6,334 nucleotides of DNA from Candidatus Aminicenantota bacterium. GTDB taxonomy: Bacteria; Acidobacteriota; Aminicenantia; Aminicenantales; UBA8522. The DNA is taken from NCBI GenBank assembly GCA_003524335.1, contig DQHV01000101.1, positions 11,821 through 18,154 on the forward strand. Reading direction: 5' to 3'. A model generated the notes under the pieces. That model was given only the letters and a program-made list of their open reading frames with translations, ran no database searches and was not told the origin of the DNA. Positions 6,114-6,334 of the stretch are shown one piece after another; the stretch's first letter is position 1; each line of letters begins with the position of its first letter. The translations under genes and the position numbers were made by a program.

Positions 6114-6334
6114 ATGGCCAACAGGAAAAATACTCTGCTCCTTCTGCTCAAGCTGGCCGTCAGCCTGTCCATACTCGTCCTGATCCTGACCACGCAGACT
6201 TCCCTCCGCGAGATCGGGAGCGTCCTCCGGAGCGTCAATCCGTACTGGCTGGCCCTGGCCTTCTCGCTCCACGGCTTCGGCCTCTTTGCCAGCGCCTACC
6301 GGTGGCAGATCCTGGCCCGCGCCCAGGGCGATGA
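6114..6334 (+). CDS. Flippase-like / lysylphosphatidylglycerol synthase TM-region family membrane protein (5' part only)
   Basis: The frame is open from an ATG at 6114 to the right edge, giving 73 residues plus two bases of the next codon. A basic start (MANRKN) is followed by a membrane helix at about residues 7-26 (LLLLLKLAVSLSILVLIL), then L-R-E-I-G-S-V-L-R-S-V-N-P-Y-W-L, then a second helix at about 44-62, then Y-R-W-Q-I-L. This layout, with the short helix between two membrane spans and the Y/W-R-W...L motif, matches the start of UPF0104/LPG_synthase_TM proteins (also AglD- and YbhN-like), which are multi-pass inner-membrane proteins of about 300-350 residues linked to lipid modification or transfer. 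No clear Shine-Dalgarno sequence precedes the ATG. No other in-frame ATG lies between it and the toxin's stop. The aminoacyl-transferase domain, if any, would lie outside the window. Confidence 0.75.
   Translation, partial: MANRKNTLLLLLKLAVSLSILVLILTTQTSLREIGSVLRSVNPYWLALAFSLHGFGLFASAYRWQILARAQGD

Noticed and set aside
5649..6272. A 207-codon minus-strand open frame spanning the toxin and the start of the membrane protein gene
   Set aside because: It covers two recognisable plus-strand genes and the gap between them, and its sequence is low-information and without domain features.

Overview
The window looks like a chromosomal segment of an uncultured-type bacterium with a Gram-negative-style envelope and roughly 50-55% GC. 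Two things point to a lineage such as Candidatus Aminicenantes/Acidobacteriota: a large secreted protein combining TPRs with a PD40/TolB-type propeller, and a possible FlgD-like C-terminal tail at the left edge. This placement is inferred from protein style and is not proven by a marker gene.

Layout, left to right. Bases 1-116 may be the last codons of a gene running in from the left, with a FlgD-like C-terminal signature. Bases 117-267 are non-coding and hold a REP-like inverted repeat and a weak promoter candidate. Bases 268-2400 encode a membrane sensor histidine kinase with a very large extracytoplasmic region that includes TPR-like helices. Six bases later, 2407-3096 encodes its OmpR/PhoB-type response regulator. 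After a 123-base gap, 3220-5301 encodes an exported protein with TPR-like helices and twelve PD40 propeller repeats. A hairpin plus a good intrinsic terminator (5301-5363) closes this block. Bases 5434-5685 and 5679-6032 form an overlapping MazE-like/MazF-like toxin-antitoxin pair, whose promoter appears to give a leaderless transcript and carries repeat-rich operator candidates. From 6114 to the right edge is the start of an integral membrane protein resembling the lysylphosphatidylglycerol-synthase-TM/flippase-like (UPF0104) family.

How the genes may work together. The kinase and regulator form a clear two-component operon. The propeller protein follows on the same strand, and its N-terminal TPR segment resembles the one predicted in the kinase's extracytoplasmic domain. 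A functional link (shared ligand, partner, or regulatory target) is possible but only inferred. The toxin-antitoxin module is an independent unit insulated from the left by the terminator. No terminator is visible between the toxin and the membrane-protein gene, so read-through is possible. There are no tRNA or rRNA genes, CRISPR arrays or complete insertion sequences in the window.
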